Positions 26,892 through 35,902 of a DNA stretch of 64,000 bases are shown in pieces. This DNA comes from Paenibacillus xylanilyticus (lineage in GTDB: Bacteria; Bacillota; Bacilli; Paenibacillales; Paenibacillaceae): contig NZ_CP044310.1 in the NCBI RefSeq assembly GCF_009664365.1, positions 1,933,001 through 1,997,000 of the forward strand, read 5' to 3'. Every line of letters starts with the position of its first letter. The first letter of the stretch is position 1. The notes beneath the pieces are model-generated. The model searched no databases, was not told the DNA's origin, and saw only the letters and a program-made list of their open reading frames with translations. Position numbers and translations under genes: made by a program.

Positions 26892-27386
26892 TCACCCCCT
26901 TCCGGTCAGGAGGAGGGATTTGAAGAGTTTCTGTTGGTTGCGCTCGCCAACGGCAACAACGGTAGACTCTGCAGTAATCACGACCTCAGGACCGGGGCTG
27001 ATATGTTTTTTGTGGTTTTTCTCTACAACGGCAATAACCGTTGCCCCAGAGTTTTGACGTACGTCCAGTTCACCGATGGACTTGCCAATGCATCCATAGG
27101 AGGCTTCGACTTTGTACCATTCGATAATTAGATCGTCAAAAGTAACTTCAATATTTTCAAGCTGTTTAGGCTTATAGGTCAATCCGCCAACGATAGCGGC
27201 AATTTGTCTGGCTTCATAATCATCAAGTGTAATCATGGAGATGCTTTGATCCGGATCGTCGTATTCAAAATGGTACATTTCACGCCGTCCGTCATCATGA
27301 ATAATGATCACAATTTTATCTCCACTGCTCGTTTCAATCTGGAACTTCTTGCCGATTCCCGGCAAATCTGTTTCACGTACATCCAT
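26892..27386 (-). CDS. khtT: Antiporter regulatory subunit with RCK_C (TrkA-C) domain (KhtT-like)
   Basis: 164 residues. N-terminal half ([24 protein letters not shown]) is the KhtT-type domain; residues ~75-160 form an RCK_C domain ([33 protein letters not shown]). In Bacillus subtilis KhtT binds c-di-AMP via this domain and gates KhtU. It precedes khtU in the same operon. No KhtS homologue is evident in the window. Promoter not identified; a pair of GTTAAC repeats (27577-27594) lies upstream. Confidence 0.87.
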   Translation of the reverse strand: MDVRETDLPGIGKKFQIETSSGDKIVIIIHDDGRREMYHFEYDDPDQSISMITLDDYEARQIAAIVGGLTYKPKQLENIEVTFDDLIIEWYKVEASYGCIGKSIGELDVRQNSGATVIAVVEKNHKKHISPGPEVVITAESTVVAVGERNQQKLFKSLLLTGRG

Positions 27387-27690
27387 GGATAATATGCCTC
27401 CTTAAATTGAGGGCTGGCCACAGAAGACAGGCTTATTTCCCGAAAATAGAATGATCTGTATTTGGAAGAAACATTAAATGATGCGGGCAAACAGAGCCAG
27501 GTACTCCTGACACACAGCCGTATACATTGAATTTTGAAAGAAATTGGATATGACAAATACAATATCGTGACACACTGTTAACTTTGTCGTTAACTAACGT
27601 TTGCTTAAAGGGTTATAAGTTATGCACAAGTACACCGTCTATTGGACAGAGATGTCTCTATGCATGGCAACCAAACATACGGTGCAACGC
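27387..27690. other. Non-coding region upstream of khtT
   Basis: About 304 bp. The only structure I see is a pair of GTTAAC hexamers six nt apart (27577-27594) in an AT-rich tract. No convincing promoter or ORF. Confidence 0.4.
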
Positions 27691-28095
27691 TTAGTGAAGG
27701 GCGTTTACGTATCTTGGTGCATGAGGGGCGAGGGACAAATACATACTGGTGAATTTAATGGGTAGCAGAAATAATCTGCGCTTAAACAGACAAATCAACG
27801 GTTTAAAGGGCAGACGCGGAGTAGGAATTCGCAGCATCAGCAATAAGGCAAGCACCAAAAATACAGGCTTGTTATTCGTCACTGCAATCAGCTTGACCAT
27901 GACTTGCGAGTATTTGCGGATAGCAGGTTTTTGCTGAGTTTCGGGTATTTGCAATAACACTTCCTTATTGGAAGTGGCATCAACGGATACGCCAACAGCG
28001 GATTCTGTCTGCATCGGAATAGGGAAGCACAACGCTTGGAACAAACACAAAATGATGATAAAAGCACTGCGGAGCATTCTAGGTTGTTGTCTCAT
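27691..28095 (-). CDS. Hypothetical small membrane protein
   Basis: 134 residues with a signal-like N-terminal hydrophobic segment (residues ~9-28, SAFIIILCLFQALCFPI) and a second hydrophobic segment near residue 75-90 (PVFLVLALLLMLRI) followed by basic residues (KRRLFLLPIKF). The minus-strand RBS AGGGGGGAAG lies upstream of ATG 28095. I recognise no family. Codon use and RBS support expression, but no homology evidence is available, so it could be a spurious frame. Confidence 0.5.
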   Translation of the reverse strand: MRQQPRMLRSAFIIILCLFQALCFPIPMQTESAVGVSVDATSNKEVLLQIPETQQKPAIRKYSQVMVKLIAVTNNKPVFLVLALLLMLRIPTPRLPFKPLICLFKRRLFLLPIKFTSMYLSLAPHAPRYVNALH

Positions 28096-28276
28096 TTTGG
28101 CTTCCCCCCTTTTCCGTGAAACATACTGTTATCAAAATAATAACACATTTTTGTCTGAACTCCAAACCTCTTTACAAATATACTGAGAAATGATGACACG
28201 CTTTCCATCAATCCGCTTCGTATATCCCCCTCGGCCTTGCCATATACTTTGAACAGGAAGGAAAGGAGTGATTCTT

Positions 28277-29221
28277 GTGGAGCTGTTCGCCGTATGGACC
28301 GATGTGTCAGGGCAAGAGGAAGCAGATCAATTTTATCGCTGCATCAAAGAAAAAACCAAAGGTTTACATATAAGCAAAAGAGGTTTCCGGCTCACTTTCA
28401 AACATAATGACGGCAAAGCAGCCTGGGTCTGCAGAGGGAATGAAAATCACGTGGATTTTCAGCAGTGGCTGCCTCAGATCAGTGACTTGCTTGCCAAAGG
28501 ACTGGCTGATTTCATTATGGATACCCGGGAGCGCTCCATTGTAGAAAACATGATTTCCAAGGCCTGTTCCGTTATGGATGAATATGAAGTGGAGAAGGTA
28601 CACCGGATCTGCATGCCCTTGTTATTTAACGGTGATCTGGATCAGCCAGGGCTTCGAGAGAAACGGCGCTTAACCCTCGCAAATGGTCTTAGACATGATC
28701 TGGAGGAGGTTCATTTCTTTCACCTGGAAGGCATTCTTCATTTTCGAATGAAGCAATACAAGCAGGAACTGCATGAACTGGTGGAGTACGCACTGGATGA
28801 ATTTTGGATGGATCGCCAATACGAAGAATTCATGGGATTGTTAAAATATTTTGTGTTCTTTCAGGAAGCCAAAGTTCCGTTGGTTCATCTGGTCCACAAA
28901 GGCTCGCATGAATTTCAGGTTCTAGATGCAGGGTTTAACCAGCTCCCTGTACAAAAAGATGAGCAAGTCGTCGTGGAGATGCCTGGTCTTGAACTGGAAA
29001 TGGATATTGAAGACATGATTGTAAGCACACTTATCTCGATATCTCCCGAAAAAGTGATGCTTCATACAAACACACCCGATCTGCCGATTATATCGACAAT
29101 TCGCCAGATCTTCGAGGACAAGGTTCAATTATGCCATCATTGCCCGGAGTGTGAAGTGCTTCGTTCCGGCCTCCTGTCAGGCCTTGACGCAAGTGATCTC
29201 GGCAATTATAATAACTGTTGA
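28277..29221 (+). CDS. ytxC: YtxC-like sporulation protein
   Basis: 314 residues matching the YtxC family in size and pattern (LCHHCPECEVL near the C-terminus, LANGLRHDLEEVHFFHLEGILHFRMKQY in the middle). ytxC precedes thrS in Bacillus subtilis too, which supports the call. Its function in spore formation is not defined. GTG 28277 is preferred: AAAGGAG ends eight nt upstream; GTG 28268 overlaps that RBS. Confidence 0.8.
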   Translation: MELFAVWTDVSGQEEADQFYRCIKEKTKGLHISKRGFRLTFKHNDGKAAWVCRGNENHVDFQQWLPQISDLLAKGLADFIMDTRERSIVENMISKACSVMDEYEVEKVHRICMPLLFNGDLDQPGLREKRRLTLANGLRHDLEEVHFFHLEGILHFRMKQYKQELHELVEYALDEFWMDRQYEEFMGLLKYFVFFQEAKVPLVHLVHKGSHEFQVLDAGFNQLPVQKDEQVVVEMPGLELEMDIEDMIVSTLISISPEKVMLHTNTPDLPIISTIRQIFEDKVQLCHHCPECEVLRSGLLSGLDASDLGNYNNC

Positions 29222-29299
29222 TCCATGAAATAATTAACATGTTTTATGGATGAACTTTTACCAATAAGCAAAAGCGTTGACAAAGACAAGGACCATACG

Positions 29300-29548
29300 C
29301 ACGGTCGGTGCAGAGAGAGGGAACCAGGCTGAAATTTCCTCCGGATGCCACGTTTGGTTTACCCCTTTGTAGCTGCAGTTTTGAAAACGGAGATGAATGT
29401 CATCGTTCCGTGAGTAAGGATATGCCGGGTCATGCCCGTTACCGTCATGCCAATGAGGGCTGTATTTTCAATTAAGAATGAAGCAGCTGAATTAGGGTGG
29501 AACCACGAGTATACAACACTCGTCCCTTTACCGGGACGGGTGTTTTTT
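29300..29548 (+). promoter_or_regulatory. Threonyl T-box leader
   Basis: The T-box core AGGGTGGAACCACG is at 29494-29507, followed by terminator ACACTCGTCCC/GGGACGGGTGT with T6 (29516-29547). Stem I begins near GAGAGAGGGAACC. Uncharged tRNA-Thr binding would favour the antiterminator. An ACC triplet at 29361-29363 is a possible threonine specifier but I could not fix it by structure. TTGACA (29277-29282) lies upstream, but a matching -10 is poor. Confidence 0.9.
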
Positions 29549-29637
29549 GCGTTCTTTGCCAATCAGCAGGAATAGCAATAGATCATCAGTCCATGATGTT
29601 GATGGACAAGGTTACATTTACAGGAGGAATGAGACAA

Positions 29638-31575
29638 ATGGCAGTTAACATTAAACTACCGGATGGTTCCGTACGTGAGTACGCCGATGGCAGCAGTATT
29701 GAGGACGTAGCAGCATCCATTAGCAGCGGATTGCGTAAAAACGCCGTAGCAGGGAAACTGGATGGAATTGTGGTGGACTTGTCGACCAAACTTCACGAGG
29801 GAGCTTTGGTAGAGATCGTAACTTTTGACTCACCAGACGGACTTGAAGTGATGCGTCATAGTACAGCTCACTTGCTCGCTCAAGCTGTGAAGCGCCTATA
29901 TGGCAGCAAAGAGGTTCACCTTGGCGTTGGACCTGTCATCGAAGACGGATTTTACTATGATATGGACCTGGAACACCCGCTTAACCCGGAGGATCTGCAA
30001 AAGATCGAGAAGGAAATGGAACGTATCGTAAGTGAAAACCTGCCAATCGTACGTAAGGAAGTCAGCCGTGATGAAGCAATCAAAACGTTTGAAGAAGTGG
30101 GCGATCCTTACAAGCTCGAATTGATTCGTGATCTTCCGGAAGACAGCGTAATTACCATTTATGAGCAGGGCGAGTTCTTCGATCTGTGCCGTGGACCGCA
30201 CGTACCTTCCACAGGCAAGATCAAAGTGTTCAAATTGATGAATGTCGCTGGTGCATACTGGCGTGGTGACAGCAAAAACAAAATGCTGCAGCGTATCTAC
30301 GGTACTGCTTTTGTGAAAAAGGCTCAGCTGGATGAGCATCTGCACTTCCTGGAGGAAGCTCGTAAACGCGACCACCGCAAGCTTGGTAAAGAGCTTGAAA
30401 TGTTCACGTTCTCCCAATTGGTCGGACAAGGTCTGCCAATCTGGCTGCCAAATGGCGCCAAACTGCGTCGTACGCTGGAGCGTTACATTGTGGATCTGGA
30501 AGAAAGTCTTGGATACCAGCACGTATATACACCGGTTCTCGGTAATGTGGAATTGTACAAAACGTCCGGACACTGGGAGCACTACCAAGAGGACATGTTC
30601 CCTAAAATGGTAATGGATAACGAAGAACTCGTACTCCGTCCAATGAACTGCCCGCACCATATGATGGTGTACAAGTCCAGCATGCACAGCTACCGTGACC
30701 TGCCGATCCGAATTGCCGAGCTCGGCATGATGCACCGGTACGAGATGTCTGGTGCACTGACTGGCTTGCACCGCGTTCGTGCGATGACCTTGAACGATTC
30801 ACACATTTTCTGTCGTCCAGATCAGATCAAGGAAGAATTCGCTCGTGTTATTGAATTGATCCAAACGGTTTACAAGGATTTTGGTATTCATGAATATCGC
30901 TTCCGCCTGTCTTACCGTGATCCGCAGGATACCGAGAAATATTTCCAAAACGATGAAATGTGGGAAATGTCCCAACGCATGCTGCGTGAAGTTGTGGAAG
31001 AACTCGACTTGCCTTTCTATGAAGCAGAGGGTGAAGCAGCATTCTATGGTCCGAAACTCGACGTGCAGATCAAAACAGCACTGGGCAAGGAAGAAACATT
31101 GTCCACCGTACAGCTGGACTTCCTGCTTCCAGAACGATTCGAACTGGAATATGTCGGAGATGACGGTCAGAAACATCGGCCGGTCGTTATTCACCGCGGC
31201 GTAATCAGTACAATGGAACGTTTCACTGCATTCTTGCTGGAGAACTTTGCGGGAGCATTCCCACTGTGGCTGTCTCCTGTTCAAGCAAAAGTCATTCCGG
31301 TATCTGGAAACTTCGACGATTATGCACGTGAAGTGGAAGCGAAACTGAAGCGCGCGGGAATTTCTGCCGAGGCTGATTTGCGCAACGAGAAGCTTGGATA
31401 CAAAATCCGTGAGGCACAACTGGAGAAAATGCCTTATATGTTTGTTGTTGGGGAGAATGAGCGCAGTGCTGAATCTGTGTCTGTGCGTAAACGCGGAGAA
31501 GGCGATCTCGGCATGAAACCTGTGGATGAAATCGTAGCTCAACTGAAAGAAGAAATCAGCACAAGATCAATATAA
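29638..31575 (+). CDS. thrS: Threonyl-tRNA synthetase
   Basis: 645 residues, the bacterial ThrRS length. Order: TGS domain (1-62), editing/SAD domain ([31 protein letters not shown]), class II catalytic core (motif 2 FMNCPHHM with a zinc-type Cys, [19 protein letters not shown]) and the anticodon-binding C-terminal domain ([33 protein letters not shown]). ATG 29638 follows AGGAGGAATGAGACAA. It charges tRNA-Thr and is controlled by the T-box leader. Confidence 0.97.
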   Translation: MAVNIKLPDGSVREYADGSSIEDVAASISSGLRKNAVAGKLDGIVVDLSTKLHEGALVEIVTFDSPDGLEVMRHSTAHLLAQAVKRLYGSKEVHLGVGPVIEDGFYYDMDLEHPLNPEDLQKIEKEMERIVSENLPIVRKEVSRDEAIKTFEEVGDPYKLELIRDLPEDSVITIYEQGEFFDLCRGPHVPSTGKIKVFKLMNVAGAYWRGDSKNKMLQRIYGTAFVKKAQLDEHLHFLEEARKRDHRKLGKELEMFTFSQLVGQGLPIWLPNGAKLRRTLERYIVDLEESLGYQHVYTPVLGNVELYKTSGHWEHYQEDMFPKMVMDNEELVLRPMNCPHHMMVYKSSMHSYRDLPIRIAELGMMHRYEMSGALTGLHRVRAMTLNDSHIFCRPDQIKEEFARVIELIQTVYKDFGIHEYRFRLSYRDPQDTEKYFQNDEMWEMSQRMLREVVEELDLPFYEAEGEAAFYGPKLDVQIKTALGKEETLSTVQLDFLLPERFELEYVGDDGQKHRPVVIHRGVISTMERFTAFLLENFAGAFPLWLSPVQAKVIPVSGNFDDYAREVEAKLKRAGISAEADLRNEKLGYKIREAQLEKMPYMFVVGENERSAESVSVRKRGEGDLGMKPVDEIVAQLKEEISTRSI

Positions 31576-31590
31576 ATATATGCATTAGAG

Positions 31591-31637
31591 AAAAACCGTC
31601 AGGGCATGGCCTAATCCATGCTCCTGGACGGTTTTTT
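31591..31637 (+). terminator. Intrinsic terminator of thrS
   Basis: AAAACCGTC-AGGGCATGG pairs with CCATGC-TCCTGGACGGTTTT, followed by T6. Confidence 0.9.
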
Positions 31638-31729
31638 GCTATTATTTACGTGCTGGAACCTAGTGGAGTAGAAAATGTATAAGCATTTTGCTTTTTGGAA
31701 AACCTTTGCAGTAAGGGGGAGGTTTTAAA

Positions 31730-32509
31730 ATGAAAAAGCAAAACGCAATGACAACAAAACAATTACGGGTTCTGATTTCAATGATGGTCATCTCCATTGG
31801 GTTGGTATTGTCCTGGAATCAGGCAGAGGCGTATACATTTGAAGAGGAAAATGAAGTAATGCATGTAATCAAACGGGAGAATCAAGCTGCAACGCGCCAT
31901 GTAGAAAGTCAGTCCGAGGTATCGATCCATGATTATGAATACAGTGATCAGGTACAGGTCACGACGATGGTCTATATGGCTTTATTGTGGTCTCCACAGC
32001 CCATTGTCATTCCTAAACCGGATGTCCCAGGCAAGCAGCTTGTACTCGACCCATCCATGCCTGTAATGGCACCGCGCTCAGAACAGGTACTGGGGACTCA
32101 AAAAGTGACCGCAACGGGTTACACGGCAGGTATAGAGTCAACCGGTAAAGGACCGAAACATCCTCAGTATGGTATTACTTACTCCGGAGTGAAGGTACGA
32201 AGAGACAAAGAGACGGTGTCAACCATTGCTGCTGACCCCAAATTATTCCCGCTTGGTTCCATTCTCTATATTCCCGGATATGGTTACGGTATCGTGGCGG
32301 ACACAGGTTCAGCCATCAAAGGTAATAAAATTGACCTTTATTTTCCGACCACGAAGCAAGTGTATAAGGAATGGGGCAAAAAGGACGTCGAGGTACAGGT
32401 GATTAAACAAGGCGACGGAAAATGCACGGAAAAGATGCTGGACGAGTTGTCTGAAGCGATCGATGTGTATAAATCCGTGCCGGATTCATGGTTAGACAAG
32501 GCTGTTTAA
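31730..32509 (+). CDS. Secreted 3D-domain protein
   Basis: 259 residues with an N-terminal signal/anchor (residues ~10-30, [22 protein letters not shown]) and a C-terminal 3D domain (residues ~125-215): [30 protein letters not shown], and the three conserved Asp (IDLYF). The 3D domain resembles the double-psi barrel of MltA-type lytic transglycosylases and YuiC. A role in peptidoglycan remodelling is inferred. RBS GGGGAGG precedes ATG 31730. It is followed by the spore protein gene. Confidence 0.83.
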   Translation: MKKQNAMTTKQLRVLISMMVISIGLVLSWNQAEAYTFEEENEVMHVIKRENQAATRHVESQSEVSIHDYEYSDQVQVTTMVYMALLWSPQPIVIPKPDVPGKQLVLDPSMPVMAPRSEQVLGTQKVTATGYTAGIESTGKGPKHPQYGITYSGVKVRRDKETVSTIAADPKLFPLGSILYIPGYGYGIVADTGSAIKGNKIDLYFPTTKQVYKEWGKKDVEVQVIKQGDGKCTEKMLDELSEAIDVYKSVPDSWLDKAV

Positions 32510-32525
32510 TCTGGGATGTTAAGGA

Positions 32526-32555
32526 TGAATAACTGAAGTGCTCTCTTCACATAAT
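32526..32555 (+). promoter_or_regulatory. Sigma-G-like promoter for the SASP gene
   Basis: GAATA (32526-32530), 18-nt spacer, CATAATA (32549-32555). This fits the forespore sigma-G pattern (GNATR / CATNNTA), as expected for a small acid-soluble spore protein. Confidence 0.6.
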
Positions 32556-32621
32556 ATTGACTGGGGACGAACCCCGCGCAGCAGCAGTGCAGCGTAAATA
32601 TGAAGAGAGAGGTGATTCGTT

Positions 32622-32840
32622 GTGGCTAAAAGAACACAAGGACAAGGGTACCAAACGCCAAACGAGAAGTACAATGAAGAGTTTGGACAAGAAACTGCGG
32701 CAAGCAAAGTGAAGCAATCCCAGCAAAACAAAGTACAAGAAAATTTCCAAACACCTGATGAAAAATACAATGCAGAGTTCGGTGTAGAAAACACTGGACA
32801 AACAGGCCAAGTAGGCCGTGCAGGCAAATTTCAAAAATAA
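32622..32840 (+). CDS. Gamma-type small acid-soluble spore protein
   Basis: 72 residues, rich in Gln, Asn, Lys. Two imperfect repeats, NEKYNEEFGQETAASKVKQ and DEKYNAEFGVEN, follow the gamma-type SASP plan (SspE-like). These proteins are amino-acid stores degraded by GPR at germination. GTG 32622 follows GAGAGAGGTG. A sigma-G-like promoter precedes it and a terminator follows. Confidence 0.85.
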   Translation: MAKRTQGQGYQTPNEKYNEEFGQETAASKVKQSQQNKVQENFQTPDEKYNAEFGVENTGQTGQVGRAGKFQK

Positions 32841-32853
32841 ATAAAGATTCAGG

Positions 32854-32884
32854 CACCCTGGAGCAAACGCTCCGGGGTGTTTTT
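32854..32884 (+). terminator. Intrinsic terminator of the SASP gene
   Basis: CACCCTGGAGC pairs with GCTCCGGGGTG, followed by T5. Confidence 0.88.
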
Positions 32885-33020
32885 AGTTTTTGATAAATTT
32901 TACATTAATATCCTCAGTCCTCCGTCTGGAGACCGAGACGAATTCCATCTGCCGCCGCTGTTATCGAACCCTTGTCTGAGGTACACTGGGTACAGAATAC
33001 AGACGAAGGAGACATGAGCG

Positions 33021-34055
33021 ATGAAACGATCTATGCGAGACCGCTGGTGGGTTGGCATACCGTTGATTGCCGTTGGTGCAATCATTTTGTTTCGGCAATT
33101 GGGTTATGACATTGATATAGGATATATATTTAGAACATATTGGCCGCTGTTTCTAATCTGGTGGGGCGTAAAAGGAGTGACTGAAATTCGTCGCAATGGC
33201 GGTTATGCCATGATTGGACCCGTCATTGTACTAGCTATAGGCGGATACTTCCTGTCACGAAATCTCGGCTGGATTGATTATTCCATGGGTGAGTTCATTC
33301 GTTATCTCATTCCAATCATGTTAATTGGAGGAGGGCTGTTTGTTCTGATTGGGCCTCGTCGCCGGGATCGCAAACATCAGGACAAAATGCAGCCACCACC
33401 GCCGCCTGAACCTTATCAGCCCTTGTCTTCCGAGGACCTGGAAATGCCTTCTTCTTTTGATGAGCAATTCGAAAAGACATTTGGGAAACCCAAACAGGAG
33501 CCTAAAAACTACCATTATGATCCATACGCCAATGCGGCTGAAGATGAATTGCATCAGGGACAGCAGCATAAGAAAAAGCATCATTCTCATTCCCATGGTC
33601 CAGATGGAAACGGGTATGGAAGCCACTATGGTGATGACGGATACGGAAGTGAATATGGAGATTACGGCAACAGAGACACCGTTAACAAATCAGCATTTAT
33701 CGGTGACCTCTATATGGGACAGGAGGTGTTCTCCCTTAAACCAATGAATATCTCGGCGTTTATCGGTGATACGGTCATCGACTTGACGAAAGCCCAAATC
33801 CCTTATGGCGAAACCAAAATCAACATTTCCTCATTTATTGGGGATGTAAAGGTATTCGTGCCGGAAGACATGGATCTGGGAGTCACTGTCACCACGAACT
33901 CCTTTATAGGAGACATGTCGCTGTTGAACCAAAAACGGGGTGGATTCCTCAGCAGTGCCCAGGCGGAAACTTCCCATTACCGGGAAGCAGGAAAAAAGGT
34001 TCGGATCGTAGTAAGTGTATTTATCGGAGACGTCAAAGTAAATAAGGTGGGTTAA
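33021..34055 (+). CDS. liaF: LiaF-like membrane protein with SAFIGD repeats
   Basis: 344 residues. Four hydrophobic segments (residues ~9-110) are followed by a Pro/His/Gly-rich linker (residues ~125-215) and a C-terminal domain with five repeats of S/V-x-F-I-G-D (SAFIGD, SAFIGD, SSFIGD, NSFIGD, SVFIGD) typical of the LiaF beta-helical domain. In Bacillus LiaF inhibits the LiaS kinase until cell-wall antibiotics act. ATG 33021 follows GAAGGAGAC. It is the first gene of liaF-liaS-liaR; liaI and liaH are absent. Confidence 0.9.
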   Translation: MKRSMRDRWWVGIPLIAVGAIILFRQLGYDIDIGYIFRTYWPLFLIWWGVKGVTEIRRNGGYAMIGPVIVLAIGGYFLSRNLGWIDYSMGEFIRYLIPIMLIGGGLFVLIGPRRRDRKHQDKMQPPPPPEPYQPLSSEDLEMPSSFDEQFEKTFGKPKQEPKNYHYDPYANAAEDELHQGQQHKKKHHSHSHGPDGNGYGSHYGDDGYGSEYGDYGNRDTVNKSAFIGDLYMGQEVFSLKPMNISAFIGDTVIDLTKAQIPYGETKINISSFIGDVKVFVPEDMDLGVTVTTNSFIGDMSLLNQKRGGFLSSAQAETSHYREAGKKVRIVVSVFIGDVKVNKVG

Positions 34056-34058
34056 CGC

Positions 34059-35096
34059 ATGATTCGAACGATTCTCAAGGCCAACAAGTGGGAACTGATG
34101 ATGTATTTTGTCCTGACCGGGCTGATTACACTGGGCGGGTTCTACTTGCTGTACGGAGAGGTGTTAATGGGAACAGGACGACAGCGCGCATGGACGTATG
34201 TGGCTGTCGTTGTGCTGGCGACTATAGTTACCGGATATATTGCTGCACTGCGGCTTCAGCGCAAAATCGACCTGCTCGATCTGAATATGCTGAAAGTATC
34301 CAAGGGTAACTTGGCCGTTCGCATGCCTGAGGCAGATGATGCCTCTTTCGGCCGGGTATATCAGGAGTTTAACGTCATGATGGATTCGATTGAGAAAAAA
34401 ATGAGACTGCTCCAGCGTCTGGGCGAGCAGGAAGTGATCGAAAAAGAACAGGCTTCCGAACGAGCGGTGCTTGAAGAACGCAGACGGATGGCGAGGGATC
34501 TGCATGATACGGTCAGCCAGCAGTTGTTCGCCATTCATATGTCAGCGTCTTCCCTGCCCAAACTGCTGGAGATGAATCCGGAGCACGGAAACAAAGTACT
34601 CGACCAATTAATCCAAATGTCGCATATTGCACAACGTCAGATGCGTGGTCTTATTGCGCAGCTTCGTCCGGTGGAACTTGAAGGAAGGGACCTGGCGGAG
34701 GCACTCGATCGATGGTTCCCGGATTATTGCAGACAGAACGGATTAAAGGGAGTGAAAGAGTTGGAACTGGATGGCGGCGTCTCGGATGCCATCGAGCACC
34801 AACTGTTTCTTGTTATTCAGGAGGCCGTCGCCAATGTAGTGAAGCATGCGGAGGCTGGCCTTGTTAGTCTGTCCATACGGGAGAGCGAGCATCAGATCAG
34901 CATGAGCATAAGCGATGACGGTCAGGGCTTCATGCAGCAAGTGGAGCGGCCAGGGTCCTATGGATTGTCCACCATGCGTGAACGGGCAGAAAAGCTTGGC
35001 GGGGATGTCCAGATTATTTCAAAACCGGGAGCGGGAACGACAGTACGGGTGCTTATCCCGAAATTCCCGGATGAACCAGAGGGGGAAACGGAATGA
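34059..35096 (+). CDS. liaS: LiaS-like sensor histidine kinase
   Basis: 345 residues. Two membrane helices (residues ~14-34 and 46-64), HAMP linker, a HisKA_3 dimerisation helix with phospho-acceptor His149 (RRRMARDLHDTVSQQL) and a HATPase domain (VIQEAVANVVKHAEA, ISDDGQGF, GLSTMRERAEKLGG). It senses envelope stress and phosphorylates LiaR. It begins 3 bp after liaF and overlaps liaR by 4 bp. Confidence 0.93.
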   Translation: MIRTILKANKWELMMYFVLTGLITLGGFYLLYGEVLMGTGRQRAWTYVAVVVLATIVTGYIAALRLQRKIDLLDLNMLKVSKGNLAVRMPEADDASFGRVYQEFNVMMDSIEKKMRLLQRLGEQEVIEKEQASERAVLEERRRMARDLHDTVSQQLFAIHMSASSLPKLLEMNPEHGNKVLDQLIQMSHIAQRQMRGLIAQLRPVELEGRDLAEALDRWFPDYCRQNGLKGVKELELDGGVSDAIEHQLFLVIQEAVANVVKHAEAGLVSLSIRESEHQISMSISDDGQGFMQQVERPGSYGLSTMRERAEKLGGDVQIISKPGAGTTVRVLIPKFPDEPEGETE

Positions 35097-35755
35097 CCGG
35101 AAAAGTAAATGTAATGATTGTAGACGATCATGATATGGTGAGAATGGGCTTGAAAACGTACCTGATGCTTGAGCCAACATTTCATGTCATGGGAGAAGCG
35201 GGAAATGGACAGGATGCGCTTAACCAGCTCCGCAAGCTGGATCAAAGTGAGATGCCTGATCTTATATTGATGGACCTGATGATGCCTGTCATGAACGGGG
35301 CCGAGGCAACGCAAGCCATCATGAGTGAATTTCCGGGTTCCAAAATAGTTATGCTTACTAGTTTTCTTGAGGATGATCTGGTGGTGCAGGCCATTGAGGC
35401 GGGAGCCGTCAGCTATGTCCTGAAGACTGTATCTGCTGAAGAATTAATCTATGCGCTTCAGGGAGCCTATCGGGGAATGCCTGTCATGACGGGAGATGTG
35501 TCCCAGGCATTAACCCGGGGGATCAGGCAGCGCACGGCGAGAGAGAACGAATCCGGTCTGACCGAACGGGAGAAGGAAGTTCTTTTGCTCATTGCAGAAG
35601 GCAAAACCAACAAAGATATTGGAGAAGAACTACATATTAGTATCAAAACCGTCAAAACACATGTAAGCAACCTACTAATGAAGTGTGAAATGGATGATCG
35701 TACACAACTGGCCATTTACGCTCATCGTCAGGGTTGGGTGAAGAACAAGGACTAA
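35093..35755 (+). CDS. liaR: LiaR-like NarL/FixJ response regulator
   Basis: 220 residues: receiver with D11, D12 and phosphorylation site D61 (LILMDLMMP), then a LuxR-type HTH (residues ~150-215, LTEREKEVLLLIAEGKTNKDIGEELHIS). It overlaps the kinase gene by 4 bp, indicating coupled translation. It should activate envelope-stress genes; I find no clear LiaR operator in the window. Confidence 0.93.
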   Translation: MTGKVNVMIVDDHDMVRMGLKTYLMLEPTFHVMGEAGNGQDALNQLRKLDQSEMPDLILMDLMMPVMNGAEATQAIMSEFPGSKIVMLTSFLEDDLVVQAIEAGAVSYVLKTVSAEELIYALQGAYRGMPVMTGDVSQALTRGIRQRTARENESGLTEREKEVLLLIAEGKTNKDIGEELHISIKTVKTHVSNLLMKCEMDDRTQLAIYAHRQGWVKNKD

Positions 35756-35818
35756 AATGCTGATTTAACGGGAAAAATGTTCTATTATTGCGTGCTTTTA
35801 TCTCCTTTTTAATTGTTT

Positions 35819-35843
35819 TTAAGGTACGGTTAAGGTTTAAAGT
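35819..35843 (+). promoter_or_regulatory. Direct repeats upstream of the HtrA gene
   Basis: TTAAGGT (35819-35825), TTAAGGT (35830-35836) and TTAAAGT (35837-35843): the first two are 11 bp apart, one helical turn, as in OmpR-family regulator boxes. A poor -10 (TACAAA) follows. Confidence 0.4.
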
Positions 35844-35902
35844 ACAAAATAAGGACAGTTAAAGAATATCTCTTGTGAAAAAGAGATTGGGAGGTAGAAA
35901 GC

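Noticed and set aside
29277..29305. Full sigma-A promoter for the thrS T-box
   Set aside because: TTGACA is perfect but no acceptable -10 occurs at 16-18 nt, so I do not list it as a promoter.
32540..32609. Inverted repeat CTCTCTTCA/TGAAGAGAG around the SASP leader as RBS-sequestering hairpin
   Set aside because: The 5' arm lies in the spacer of the predicted sigma-G promoter and would not be transcribed.
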